Assembly (NCBI GenBank): GCA_029747015.1
Contig: JAKOGI010001324.1
Coordinates: forward strand, 7,501 to 71,500
DNA: 64,000 bases
From: Carnegiea gigantea
Taxonomy: Eukaryota; Streptophyta; Magnoliopsida; Caryophyllales; Cactaceae
Direction of reading: 5' to 3'
Shown: positions 33,501 through 45,000 of the stretch, one piece after another
Layout of the letters: each line of letters begins with the position of its first letter
How positions within the stretch are numbered: position 1 is the first letter of the stretch
Notes under the pieces: model-generated
Seen by the model: the letters and a program-made list of their open reading frames with translations, nothing else
What the model was told of the DNA's origin: nothing
The model's database searches: none
Program-made: the position numbers and the translations under genes

Positions 33501-36500
33501 GAGAGTTAGTCTCCCCCCTTTCGAAAGGTACATAGCCTTCCAGCCAGAGAGTCTTTTCTCAAACTTTTCGATAATTGGGTCCCAAATGGCTTTCTCTTTA
33601 AATTTAGCACCGAGAGGGAGACCTAGGTAGGTAGTCGGAAAGGCATCAACTTTGCAACCTAAAACACCTGCAAGCAATTGAATATTGTCCATATACCCAA
33701 TAGGCAGGATAGAGCTCTTTGCCAAGTTTACCTTAAGACCCGAAACCGCCTGAAACCAAGTGAGCACACACCAAAGATTCACCATCTGCACACAATCATT
33801 TTCACAAAAAACAATAGTGTCCTCCGCCAAAAACAAATGAGAGACACTCAAAGTTGTCGTACCCGAGCAGCCTACTTTAAACCTAGAAATAAGCCCTGCA
33901 CTAGATGCCGCATCAAGCATCCTTGTAAATACTTCCATGACTAACAGAAACAAAAGGGAGGATAAAGAGTCTCCCTGACGAAGACCTCTAGAAGTCGAAA
34001 AAAACTCTGTAGGAGAATTGTTGACAAGAACTGCAAAGGATATAGAGGATATGCAGTGTCCGATCCATCCAATCCACTTTTTCCCAAAGCCCATTCTTTT
34101 CATGACATACAACAAAAAATCCCAATTCACATGATCATATGATCATATACTTTCTCAATGTCCAACTTACAGACCACACCCGGCTACTTTCTCAATGTCC
34201 AACTTACAGACCACACCCGGCTTTCCCGACTTAACCCTAGAATCAATGAGCTCATTTGCTATAAGCACCGCATCAATAATCTGACGACCTCTAACAAAGG
34301 CATTTTGGTTCTCTGAAATGAGATTCCTAATGATGCTTCTTAATCTTTGGGCCAAAACTTTCGAAAGCAATTTATAAATGCAACCAACCAGGCTGATTGG
34401 CCGGAAGTCTCTAATATTTTCAGCATTTACTTTCTTAAGAATAAGACCAATAAAAGTGGCATTAAGGCTGGCCACGAATCTTCCTGAGAAGAAGAACTAG
34501 GCGAACATTCTCATCACATCTCCACTAACAGTGTCCCAATTGCCTTGAAGGAATGCCATAGTCATACCATCCGGTCTGGGGGCCTTATTCCCACAGCAAT
34601 CTAGAAGAGCTTTAGTGACTTCTTCTTCATTGAAAGGCATCTCAATAAACTCTTTCGCCGCGTCTCGTAACAAGGGCAAAGGCAACGTATCAACTGTAGG
34701 TCTCCACGGTTCTGACTCGGAAAAAAGAGATTTGTAGAAGTTGTAGATTGCAGACTTCATATTTGGGAGAGCATCATATTGAACCCCATCCACCACCACA
34801 CAAGACAAAGAGTTAAACTTTCTACGCATATTAGCAACCCTATGGAAGAATTTGGTGTTACGATCGCCAGCCTTAAGCCATAAGGCCCTTGACTTTTGCC
34901 TCCAAGATATTTCCTCCAACAAAATAATTTTAGCCCAATCCTCTTTTGCATCCCTTCTTTGCTGAATTTCAACACTAGTAAAGCCAGAAGTCTCTTCTTT
35001 TACAAGAGGGAATTTATGATTCCCAAAAGATTATACTTTTGAGTCTTGATGTCTCCAAACACATCCCTGTTCCACTTCTTAAGATTCTCTTTGACAAACT
35101 TAAGCTTGGTTGCAACAATATAACTAGCGTACCCGTCAACTTGAAGCTTCTCCCACCATTCTTTGATAAGATTCGAGAATTCCTCAAATTCTAACCACAT
35201 ATTCTCAAACTTGAAGGGGGTCCTACCCCTTTCTAGCCTTGTCGTCTCAAGACAAATAAGGAAGTGATCCGAAATTGGCCTTGACAACCTCTTTTGAAAC
35301 ATGTCTGGAAAGAGTTCCTCCTAATCTGCCGACACTAGGAAACGGTCTAACCTTGAACATACCGATTCATCTCCACTCCTAGACCAAGTAAAGTCTCCCC
35401 CCTTCAATGGTAGGTCCAACAGGGCTGAGTAATTGATGAATTCTGAAACTCCACCATTGCATTCGAGGGACAAACACCTGTGCTCCTTTCTTGAGAATGT
35501 AAAATTTCATTAAAACCCCCCCTATGCACCACGGGCCGGACCAACCATCCCGAATTCGTCGCAGTTCGTCCCACATCCTGAGTTTGTCAACTCCAACATG
35601 CGGACCATAAACACCAGTAAAGGCCCAAGTGGTGCTGCCATCCCCCATTTGTAAGAAGCATGTGATCGAAAATTCACCACAAAAAGAGGAAATCAAATGG
35701 AAAGAATTTTTATTCCACAAAACTAAAAATTCCTCCAGCTGCCCCTATTGCTTTAAGAACCGCAAAACCAGCGGCTTGGTTTTCCCAAATGCCCACTTCC
35801 TCAAGTTTTGTCTCTTGGATACAAATGAGATCACAATTCCAGTCCCTCAAAAAATTTTTCAGCAAAGCTCTCTTGTCCCGATCATTAATACCCCTCACAT
35901 TCCAAGAGATAAACCTAAACATAAGGCACCATCAACCCACTTGTAGAGGTGCACGACCTATCATAGTTAACTCCAAACTCTAGTCTCCTGAGTTCCCTCT
36001 GCCTCCTGGAAGAAGGTGGTGTTCTCTGCACAGCTGGCTTGTGCGTAACGTTGGTACTCTCGATTCTAGAGAGAAGATGAATCACCTCATGCTCATAACC
36101 CGAGAAAGCCACCCCAATACAGGTGGCAATGCTTTTGAGTTTGGAGGCCACCCACTTGGAAACCTTATCAGAATTAACATTCCTGCTATCCCAAACATCT
36201 TCCACCGAATAGGAATTGCTAGGGCCTTGAAAACAGGAGTAATCAACGGCCAGCGGTTCTACGAATCATCAACTCTTGAGTAGCTATCCATTGGCACCAA
36301 CGGCCACTCATGCCTAGCATACTCTTGGGTTGTGTCCCGGACCCTGGAAGTAGGAGCATTATTGTGAGAGCTCACACTCATTGCAATTGCATCACGAACC
36401 ACTTCCCGAGGCAAATCACAAGGAACACCACCACATAAATCCACCCCCCAATTATGCGGTGATAGTGATGTGTGATTACCCATAGAGAACATAGAAGATG

Positions 36501-39500
36501 GGGCACTAAACCACGAAGGAGTGGGCCTGGTCCTTCTCCTCACATAACCACGGTAAGCTCCTAGAAGATGATGGAGCCAGCTCGTTAGTAAGGTTCAAGG
36601 AATCTGATAAAGGATGAAAGTCCAAAAGAAGAGAACCCCTGTGGATTTGGTGAGAGACTACATCATCCCTTGCCAAAGGAACAAAAGAGTTGCTAGTCGC
36701 CTGTCCACAAATTTTAGCTTCATACAGTGCAGGATCAACACCTTTAGCCTCATCTGTGGAAGGAGAGCTTGTATCACACACAAGCAAAGCGTCTGGAGGC
36801 CAAATTTTATAGACGCTGCCCTCACTGCTACACCCATTACTCTCACGCACCCTGTTTCTTCTATTCCTGAAGCTGTTGCGTCGAGAGTAAACTTGAGTGC
36901 TGACAGATTTAGATGCCCTCATACCAAGCTCTGTAATAACCCTTTGCTTTCCTCGGTCCACTTGCATATGCCTTGATAACGCAAGCTCTTCGGCGGCTTC
37001 CTTGGCATTCCTCACATGCGCAGAGACGGCAACATGTGGGACTGAACTCAGGAAGCATTTTGGTTCACCAATAAAAACACACTTTGGGCAACAACCCGGA
37101 GGTGGAGGAGGAGGCTGAGGTGGACTTGGAAGTGCATCTCCATGTGCCATTGTCACTTGGTGTGGAGGCCTCCTCAGTGCTCCTGATGCGGCCGAGAAAG
37201 CTAGATTAACAATATCGGTAAGAGCATCAAAGATCATTGCCCAACCTCTCTCATTCCATCCTGCTGGGAAAATAACAAAAGAGACAGATAACTGCAGAAA
37301 TTTTCCCGCCTTATTTCTCTTAGATTCTAAAAGAAAAATGCTAGAGCTTTGCCGCACTTGATTACACCAATTGCAGGATTTGGACTTATAAAATCTGCCC
37401 CAGGCCCTCAGTAACCATAAAGCAACATGCTCTCGCAAGAAAACTGAAGTTCTCCTCCCCCTTCCATTCTCAGAAATTTTCAATACATCCTCTGTAGTCC
37501 CAACAATAGTGAAATCAAAGGATTTGCTTTCAATTGCCACAAACCTCTTGTAGCCTCCTCTCGTACTAAAAGTCGCAGCAAGCTAACTAAAAAGCAAAGA
37601 CCATTAACCAGGTAGAATCCCAGCCAGCAACTCCAGAAAATGAGAAAAGAACAAACCTGGCCCAAGATCACTTCAGGCGTCCGTTTCTGAAAAGAAAACC
37701 GCAGAAAATGAAATTCAGGCGATCTTCCGGTGACCGGAAAAGTTGCCGGCTGCCGGTCTCCGGCAGTAGACCTCACAGGCTGCGACAGAAACTTCCGGCC
37801 GATGCAATGGACGCCTCAAGTAAGAAGGAAACCAAAGGGAGCGAGCCGAACTTGAAAAACACACTCCACTGCTCTCGCAAGGTCGCCGGCGACAAGACTG
37901 CCGGTGGAAGCCTCGCCGTCGGCAACAAAGTAAGCCGGCGTCCACTGCAAAGGCCACACCCAAGTAATAACACTGAAGAAATGAGAAGATCTGAAGAAAA
38001 AAGAGTAAGAAGGCCGATGATAGCCCGGCCGCCGGTGAGCAGAGACGACGGCGGCTCCCAGAGACCCGAGGTCTAGCGAACCCCAAGTAGCCCTCCGATA
38101 ACCTCACGTCAGCCCTGAGACACCCACGAACAGCCTGCCCCCTCTCTCTTCTCGAACCAGTGGGAGTTACTGTAGCTTTCGCCCTCTCTCTCTCTAACCT
38201 TATTTTCCATTCAGTTGTGTTGCACTTTTAGAGGAAAGGCTATATCGTCTTTGAGTCTCTAAACTTTAGTTGCTTGTTGTCCATGCAGTTGGAAGTCTTC
38301 AGAAAGACACTTATGCAGTCGCTTCAAGAGGAAGAAGATGGCTCTGTAAGTGTATTTCCTCAAGCACTTTCATGGATGATTTCCTCGACCTTGTATTGAT
38401 ACTTAAATTGTTTGCTTGCCGTGTTGGCATGTTATGCTTTTGACAGACAGGGGCACAAGGGGCATTTGCTAAGGAACTCAAGACCCAAGCAAGCTTGTCC
38501 GCTCAGTCGCAGAGTGGAGGTTGCATTGGATTTTTCTGCCTGTTTATTCTGTGTGGATTTAAATTGGTGACCTCATGTTGTATAAGAGGTGGTAGTGGTT
38601 TCTCTCTCCGGCTGTGCGGCTGGAATTGTTGTTCGAGTATCATAAAGATATCTTCTTAAAAGAAGCTCACTTGTCAAGGTTTTGCTATGTGGTGGATCCC
38701 TCTGTCATCAGTTTATCTTGCTTTGTTTTTTTGTTTTTGGGGGGGGGGGGGGGGGCTGCTCCTCCAGACTGGAGTTACATAGAGACCTTAATAAATGCTT
38801 CCATTTATGCATCAAACTAATGGACAGTCGGATATTAGCTAATAGAATGATGGACTTCTTCACCCGGCTTGCTTAGATTCATTTGATGGGGATCTTTTAT
38901 AAATGGATTCAACGGATGAATGATCTGTTCTTTGGTTAGGGTCACTGATTTGGTTGAATAACCTCTTTTAATCAGATGATGATATCAGCCTACCCCCTTC
39001 AGCATATTCTTCAACACAAAGTGAGACTTTAGAAAGTGGAAACTCAGTGGCAGAGGATCATGATACAGATGGTAAGTCTCTGAAGTCTTTCAGCCACCGA
39101 GTTTAGTCAGCCCAAATATATACTTGTCGGATCAAGTGGTTTTTGTGAGTTTATCAGAGGCATTTGTAATAACTTGCATGATCAATGTCATTTTCTTTTC
39201 ATGTTTAGCTCTTTTAACTCAATGCATTGCAGCCTCAAGACCTCGGATATCACCAGGGCTCCTGTTAGGATCACAGACTAGCACTCCTCGTCTTACTCCA
39301 CCTGGATCTCCTCCATCTGTATCGCCATCCAGAACACCTAAGCCCACTTCACCAAGGCGACATTCTGTTTCATTTTCAACCAGTCGAGGCATCTTTGATT
39401 CTAATCACGGTTCTTTTTCTAGTACTGATGGAGGGCCACAAAGTGGTGAGTTACTTTCAAATGCTTTTTAAAAATTGACAATTGCTTATTCATTGTTTCA

Positions 39501-40789
39501 TTTGACTTTAATTCTTAAGCATGGAAATTATCCGAGGTGGACAATTTTAGTGGCTGAAAGAATCTGCCCACAATATCATTATGTGCAGAACCTAGGTTTA
39601 TGCTTACTGCCTTACTCTGATGACTTCAGGACAGAGGTAGCTCTTATTTGTTATTGTATCGCACTTAGCTGTTTGGTTTTGTTTTAGGACGACCACGAGT
39701 TGATGGAAAGGAATTCTTCCGCCAAGTCAGGTATCCTTCTTGAACTTAAGCTGTGCACTTGAAATGAGTTCAAATCTCCACAATCTGCTTCTAGATCATG
39801 CAATTTGATGGCTGTTTTGCCTCTTAAAGTGCTTAAATACTGTCATCGTTGAATATTTAGTAAATAAATCCTGTAAGTATGTGACCTGAGGTTATCATAA
39901 GTCGACAATTTTGCTGGGCATAGGGGGTGGGGAGGGACAGTCGTCTTAACGCAATTCAGCATACCCTGAGCCTTCTATTTAGTTTGCCAACAAAGTTACT
40001 TCGACTCAAATGCAACTATTGATTATCCAACATGCATGTCTTGCTGTTGAGCTTGCTTCTCTTTTGAAAATCATGAACATTTTTGGGCTGAAATGAAGCG
40101 TCAGTGACCGATAGGAATCTTTAGCGAAATGAAAAGCTCAATTGAGATTGATTGTCAATCAAGCGGATGTCGGTCTCTCTTTTCCCAAGAATAACTAGAC
40201 TATGGACTAAGAGAATCGAAGTTGTGTTGACGAATGATAAGTCTGTCTTTAGATGATGGCAATGGAACTCCAGCGCTGCGGGTGCTTCATTTCTTTAGCT
40301 GAGTGCCCCTCTACTTTGATGATTCTTCTTCCTAAATGGGCTACTTTATTGATGCCCCGGATCAGAAATTTACCTGTCAAATTTTCTAATTGATGACGTA
40401 ACTGATATTGAGTTATTTAATGAGCTGCATTTGCATCTTATTACTTATGATCCGGTGATCACGAAAACCATCAAGAGTTATTCATTCGATCCCTTGTGGT
40501 TTTTCTCAGGAGTCGTCTCTCATACGAACAATTTGGCGCTTTTTTAGCAAATGTCAAGGAGTTGAACTCACACAAGCAATCAAAAGAAGTATGGGTCAAT
40601 CTCTTCTTACCTTTCACTAATTATTGCTTTTTCTTTCATTTTGAACTGTATAACATGATGGGATTGACTGTGTGATTGGGCATTTTTTTATGGTAGGAAA
40701 CTCTGCGGAAAGCCGATGAGATTTTCGGCCATGATAATAAAGACCTCTATACAATTTTTGAAGGGCTGCTCACTCGCAACGTCCACTGA
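27591..40789 (+). CDS. At4g15545-like coiled-coil protein, nine exons, 340 aa
   Basis: Exons are 27591-27890, 27971-28039, 38289-38345, 38447-38519, 38976-39071, 39233-39445, 39688-39730, 40510-40588 and 40697-40789: 1023 nt, 340 codons plus TGA, all GT-AG and phase-consistent. Residues about 20-45 carry the family signature [15 protein letters not shown] and [13 protein letters not shown]; about 45-142 form a coiled coil; exon 6 (about 199-269) is Ser/Pro-rich; the last 70 residues hold [28 protein letters not shown] and [12 protein letters not shown], the conserved C-terminal block. As far as I recall, Arabidopsis At4g15545 was described as NAI2-interacting protein 1 (NAIP1), linked to ER bodies and related ER structures; that role here is inference. 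Intron 2 is 10.2 kb because a LINE sits in it. An upstream Sirevirus LTR abuts its leader. Confidence 0.92.
28040..32100 (+). other. Left part of intron 2 of the At4g15545-like gene
   Basis: No exon or gene is found here. Open frames on both strands (such as 29080-29376 and 30767-30982) lack motifs. The stretch holds several homopolymer tracts: a C5-G12 run at 30536-30552, a T-rich tract at 31282-31304, and T15 followed by G17 at 31363-31394. The donor at 28040 (GTACCC) is a slightly weak GT site, but the phase matches exon 3. Confidence 0.6.
31363..31394 (+). repeat. Poly(T)-poly(G) tract
   Basis: A run of 15 T directly followed by 17 G, within intron 2. A similar T-to-G tract lies at 38725-38755. 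Confidence 0.9.
32101..32119. repeat. Left target-site duplication of the L1 LINE
   Basis: TCAGTTGTGTTGCACTTTT is repeated without mismatch at 38211-38229. The 19-bp length is normal for L1-type target-primed insertion and defines the LINE ends exactly. Confidence 0.97.
32215..33347 (-). pseudogene. LINE ORF2 C-terminal part (zinc-binding domain)
   Basis: Two frames cover this end. 33347-32742 begins [20 protein letters not shown], the usual start of the region after RT in plant L1s. 32700-32215 has [20 protein letters not shown] and then [19 protein letters not shown], the cysteine/histidine-rich zf-RVT domain thought to bind the element's own RNA. A frame break separates them around 32742-32700. 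The final CK before the stop at 32215 closes ORF2. Confidence 0.88.
33354..34975 (-). pseudogene. LINE ORF2 reverse transcriptase, interrupted
   Basis: RT pieces run from [17 protein letters not shown] (near 34890) through [20 protein letters not shown] and [18 protein letters not shown] (34475 onwards) to [20 protein letters not shown] and the active-site region [14 protein letters not shown]. Plant L1 RTs normally have FADD at that site; here it reads LAED, so the first catalytic Asp is Glu. A 37-bp tandem duplication (34149-34222) and an 8-bp one just downstream introduce a stop at 34167-34169, while the frame before and after is the same. Another frame break lies near 34490. The enzyme would be inactive. 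Confidence 0.92.
34149..34222. repeat. Perfect 37-bp tandem duplication in the LINE RT
   Basis: The unit beginning ACTTTCTCAATGTCCAACTT occupies 34149-34185 and again 34186-34222. The neighbouring ATGATCAT is also doubled (about 34132-34147). Together they add 45 bp, a multiple of three. Confidence 0.92.
35000..35922 (-). pseudogene. LINE ORF2 endonuclease, frameshifted
   Basis: ORF2 opens at ATG 35920-35922 with [12 protein letters not shown] and [11 protein letters not shown], the start of an apurinic-like endonuclease that nicks the target DNA. It shifts frame near 35715 (to [10 protein letters not shown] and GPWCIGG) and again near 35540. The last block, SDHFLICL (35302 frame), carries the conserved SDH of the domain end. 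At least three frames are needed, so the product is broken. Confidence 0.9.
35915..37540 (-). pseudogene. LINE ORF1, frameshifted
   Basis: The first 344 codons (37540-36506) carry [32 protein letters not shown] text ([20 protein letters not shown]) and [13 protein letters not shown], a block found at the start of ORF1 in several plant L1s; a Pro-rich run and a basic region follow. The frame shifts near 36510 and again near 36260, ending with 36205-35915 ([19 protein letters not shown]). ORF1 proteins bind the element RNA. No CCHC zinc knuckle is visible. The stop TAG (35915-35917) overlaps the ORF2 start. Confidence 0.75.
37541..38210 (-). other. LINE 5' untranslated region
   Basis: This is the GC-rich 5' end of the LINE upstream of ORF1. 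Overlapping open frames on both strands (37708-38107) follow from GC content and show no domain. It would be expected to hold the internal promoter. Confidence 0.6.
38211..38229. repeat. Right target-site duplication of the L1 LINE
   Basis: This is an exact copy of 32101-32119. Host intron sequence (AGAGGAAAGGC) resumes directly after it. Confidence 0.97.
38725..38755 (+). repeat. T-rich then G17 tract in intron 4
   Basis: A T-rich run ends in 17 consecutive G. It lies between exons 4 and 5 of the At4g15545-like gene. Confidence 0.9.
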
Positions 40790-42094
40790 AAGTGCCCTTG
40801 AATTTGTGAAGAATTATTACTTGTACATTTCCCTTTACATCTTCCTATAGGCTATAGCCTGTGTAAATGACGGACGGTATCTATTTTGTAAACATTTGTC
40901 ATGTTGATTGAGTTGGGTATGTTGTATTCATATTTTTGAGGGGACAAAGTTCGTCCTAGACATTTTGTAGTTGCTCATCTCTCCCTCAGTATTAGTTTGT
41001 TACTTTTCCATGTATAGTCGAATTCTTATTTATGAACGAATAAATGCTATGTCCTTTGTTATTTGAATTATAAATATTTCAAAATTCTATAGATGTTTGT
41101 AATTTTAAGATTCTTGGTAAATTGAATGTTATTTATCACTAAATTATTAGTCCGTGCAAATTCATGGGAAGGTTCTGCGCAAATATTGTATTACTCGCTC
41201 TCTAGCTCTCACCCATATTCATAGTTAATTTTAGAAAATATTCAAAAATAAGTAGTAAGTGCCTTTACGTTGTTGAAATGGGCTTTCAACCGATAAAATG
41301 TTAGGTTGTTGGAAAAACAATTTTTGATAATATTATGAGACTATAGAAATAGATGTTTTTGACAATGAATATGGGATGAAGGAAGTATCATCTTTTGGGA
41401 TTGATCTCAATCCAAAATAAGAAAAACAAAAGCTCTATGGATTCTGATGATTTTCCTTCTCTTGACTTTTCTTTTAATACATAGCATGTGAATAAAAAAT
41501 GGACGATTCTGATGATTCTGATGATTTTATCATAAGACTATTTTACTCAAAAATTTATAATTGCAAAGTCTTTCTAATGTCTGTAAATAATATTCGATGC
41601 TTTAATAGTATAAAAGATACCAATAAATCAAACAATAGATAAATTAAGATGGTCAAGTGTAAAGTGTAGAATGTGGATTGTAAGTTGGATGGGCTTAATT
41701 TGGACCGTTGATGAGCTAACATATGCAAAGAACTTCCCCGTTCACGAATCTCATAGGTTGACATTAATTAAAAGTTGGCAACGAGATGTCTCTGATTGCA
41801 TTTTGGTTTTTCATGCACGTTTGATTTAAAGGGGGAAAAAAGAAAAAAGTTTTCCTTTCATTTTTTGGCTCGGCCATTCAAATCCAAGTTCACTAGCAAT
41901 TTTTGTTCTACACACCATAGCAGTCTTCATTGATAAAACGCTAACATATTAATAAAGTGCACCTGATACAAATAGGTTGCATCAGAACTGAAAATAATCA
42001 CGCAAAAACCCATTTCAAAATATCAGCTCATCAAAAATGCGAGAAAATCACACCAAAAGAGCATGCATTGAATTATTTAGGCCAATTTCAACGC
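40790..42094. other. Intergenic region between two convergent genes
   Basis: It holds the 3' UTR of the At4g15545-like gene, with an AATAAA signal at 41039-41044 about 250 bp after the stop, and the 3' side of the laccase. AT-rich DNA lies between. The short open frames (41555-41764 -, 41957-42190 +) have no motif; the second overlaps laccase exon 6 on the opposite strand. Confidence 0.6.
41039..41044 (+). terminator. Polyadenylation signal of the At4g15545-like gene
   Basis: AATAAA about 250 bp downstream of the TGA stop, in a T-rich context. It is a plausible near-upstream element, chosen by sequence alone. Confidence 0.45.
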
Positions 42095-45000
42095 TCAGCA
42101 GGGAGGCATGTCCAACGGTGGCGGCAACATTCGAGAGTTCTTGTCTTCTCCGTCCTTAACGATGAATGTGGTCATCATTCCCCATGTTAGATGACGCTCT
42201 AAATGGCAATGCATATACCACACTCCTGAAAATCATCAGGAATGACCAAAAGAGTGTAAGTAGCACCAGCAACTAGGTTGGGTTGGAATGCATAGACCTA
42301 TTATTAAATACTGTAGATATTGAATTTGTGTTGAAAATTGTCTAAATTGTTGAAGAACATTATAGGCGTAAAAAACTTCTTTTCAATCTAAGGAATCAAT
42401 TTTGGGCAAATATCAGGTCGGCTTGAGGCATATTCTCCCTCTCTCTCTTTGTTTGTTTGTTTGTTTGTTTTTTAGTATGTGTGCGTTCCGATCAGAACAT
42501 TCTTTTTGTATTGTAATAAAGCTTTGCCAGCTCTATTGCCAGGATCATCTTGGTTGAATTCAGCACATAGTATGCAAAGATAACTATTAACCCCACACTG
42601 GGAGATTGTTTGTTGTATGATCCAAACACTTGATTCTACACAAAAAATGGTAGTTTGGTTTTGACTTGAATCCATATTGACCTAAACAAAACAGAACCTA
42701 CTCACATCAACCACGTTTTCTGTATCATTGGATAAACGCCAAAAGTAAACCCGGTTCAAAATTGACCCGACTACCAAATAGAATTGTTCTTCCGCTATTT
42801 GAAATTAACCCAATATGCAGCCGCAAAGGCTTTGTTTCCAGGACCATGATAAATTGTATGACACAGAAAGAGCTGCACTTACCAGGATTCTGGGCTTTGA
42901 ATCTGATGGTAGTCCACCCATTTTTAGGGACAACGACAGTGTTCTGGATGGGAGGATCCACCAAGTTATAGTTTCTGGGGTCCTTGTTCTTGTTAAAGTT
43001 ACCAAATCCGGAGCCAACGACATAGAAGCTCTGCCCATGAAGATGCATGGGATGATCTACTCCAGCAACTAAATTTGTGCTCTGAAAAGTCATCTCCATG
43101 GTTGAATTGTACTTGAGAACCCTCACTTGAGTGCTCAGTGTCGGTGTTTCAAGGCGCAAATCTTGGTACTCGGCTGTGTAGTTGAACACCAGAGGAGGGT
43201 ATCTAGGAAACCGTTTGGCATACACCCCTTTGATGTGATAGTAATAAGATTCAAGAATGGAGGTAGTCGGAAGCACAAAACTGATGTTAGTCACGCTTGC
43301 AGCAAATCTAGTCCCATTCGGACCCTCACATGAGTCATTTGGACAAGGCAACGTGTTTATTGAGATGGTCGAATACATTCGATGGTTCACTGTTTTTGGG
43401 ACATGGACAGGGTGGTCCTTACTGGCTAAGCTACGGAGGCTGCTAGTGAAGGAAAAGGATGCGTTCGTATCGTTGTAGTATGGAAGGTAAGGTAAAGAAG
43501 GGGTCGATAATGTGTTGTAGTTTTTGTCGTCGTACTCTAAAATGGCTGTTGTTGTGGTGTTGTCGAAACTGACATTAACCCCACTTGAGTAGGCTCGAGC
43601 TGCCATATAATAGCGGCCAGGCTGCTGGTTCGCATGAAGAAGACAATCCATGGTCTCACCAGGGGCTATTGCTATGTAGTCTCTTGTCAAGGGCTTGGTG
43701 TAACTTGCATCAGTTCCCACCACAGTGATGGAGTGGTTGGCAATCGCATAGAAGAGGATGTCGTTCATGGCTGCATTGATCATGCGCAGTAGCACTGTCT
43801 TGCCATACTGCACAACTAATTTGAAGGTTTCTGGTAATCAAGAAAGGCAATACATGTCAAAATTTGCTAGTTGTAAAGTTCACTGTTCACATGTAAGGTG
43901 CCATGTTATGACAAAACATACCAGAATATGACAACCTTATTCAGTACGTACACAAAGAAGGCCTTATAATAGTAGATTGGTTTGCAAATATTGGTTGTTC
44001 AACCGCCAGTGTCACTTGCTGGCAGTTGATCCCTGGTGCTGATATGATATGAGAATCACTTTATTGGCAGAAATCATAGCCTAAGAAGCACCCTGCATAT
44101 TGTACTGTATAACTCTATCCGAATATATTTTTCATATGTTGGCAATTCTCTTAGTCATTCTGTTGAAAAGATGTATAGTGATGCGGTACTTGTAACAACT
44201 GATGTGCATGAATTAGAATGAGACGTCTAATTAGTTGTCTCCGTGGTTGTCAAACAATGACTTCTAACCCCGTTAAAAATGGGCATAAGCTAACAAACTC
44301 TGCGACTTCTCATGGAGAAATTTGACATTTGTTAAAAATTTCATTTATTTGGGAAATAAGAAAATGGATTCAATACATGAAGTGGAAAAATTTGTTTAAA
44401 GGGGAAAAAAATCTGCCACTCAGAATAGTATCCAAGAACTGTGTCCAAATTGCAAGGACAGACAGACCTGCACTTGAGCATGGATACAAGTCACCGGGCT
44501 GCCCATTTATCGTGAATGCATCTGAGACATTGGGTTCTCCTCCTGTTTCTTGGAATTCATAGAACACCTCATAGATATCTCTTCTCCACCACTCTCCTGT
44601 TCACCATTCAAAGATACACAAATTCAGATTCGATCTTTTGAAGAATTAAGAATTCTCAACAATAGCATTGACACCAGGTCATTACGTAGATCCTGTCAGA
44701 AACAAGTCAAGAGAGATCTAAATTTAGACAGTCTTAATTCTACAAGTGAAGAGACTATTTTTGAAAGACCTGCGAAAGATAAATAGAAAAAAGTTTTAAC
44801 AATTTTGCAAGTTTTTTGATACGAAAACTACAATGTGGTAAAACGAAAATAGCTAATAGATAACACAAAAACCTTGAAATAACATTGGATGGGTAGCAAT
44901 AAGAGTAAGCATTTCAAACCTAACATGATGGGCACTTCAAGATCAGGCTTTGGGAAAGGGTAGCTCGTTCCAGGTTTGGGGTAGATGACAATGGCACCAT

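Larger units (their letters stand above)
32120..38210 (-). mobile_element. L1-type LINE, about 6.1 kb, antisense in intron 2
   Basis: A 6091-bp non-LTR retrotransposon on the minus strand. The poly(A) tail shows as a T-run at 32120-32133, and a perfect 19-bp target duplication flanks the element. From its 5' end (38210) it has a GC-rich 5' UTR, ORF1 (about 37540-35915), ORF2 with endonuclease, reverse transcriptase and a C-terminal zinc-binding domain (35922-32215), and a short 3' UTR. ORF1 and ORF2 overlap by 8 bp. Length and domain content indicate a full or nearly full element. Frameshifts, stops and an altered catalytic residue make it inactive. The target repeat without mismatches suggests a fairly recent insertion. 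Confidence 0.95.

Noticed and set aside
37708..38107. Overlapping GC-rich open frames at the LINE 5' end
   Set aside because: They lie in the LINE 5' UTR and arise from base composition; no domain is seen.
42725..43813. 362-codon minus-strand open frame taken as a complete gene
   Set aside because: It is laccase exon 5 read on into intron 5. The splice donor at 42882 and the later HCH-motif exon show that the real protein leaves this frame.
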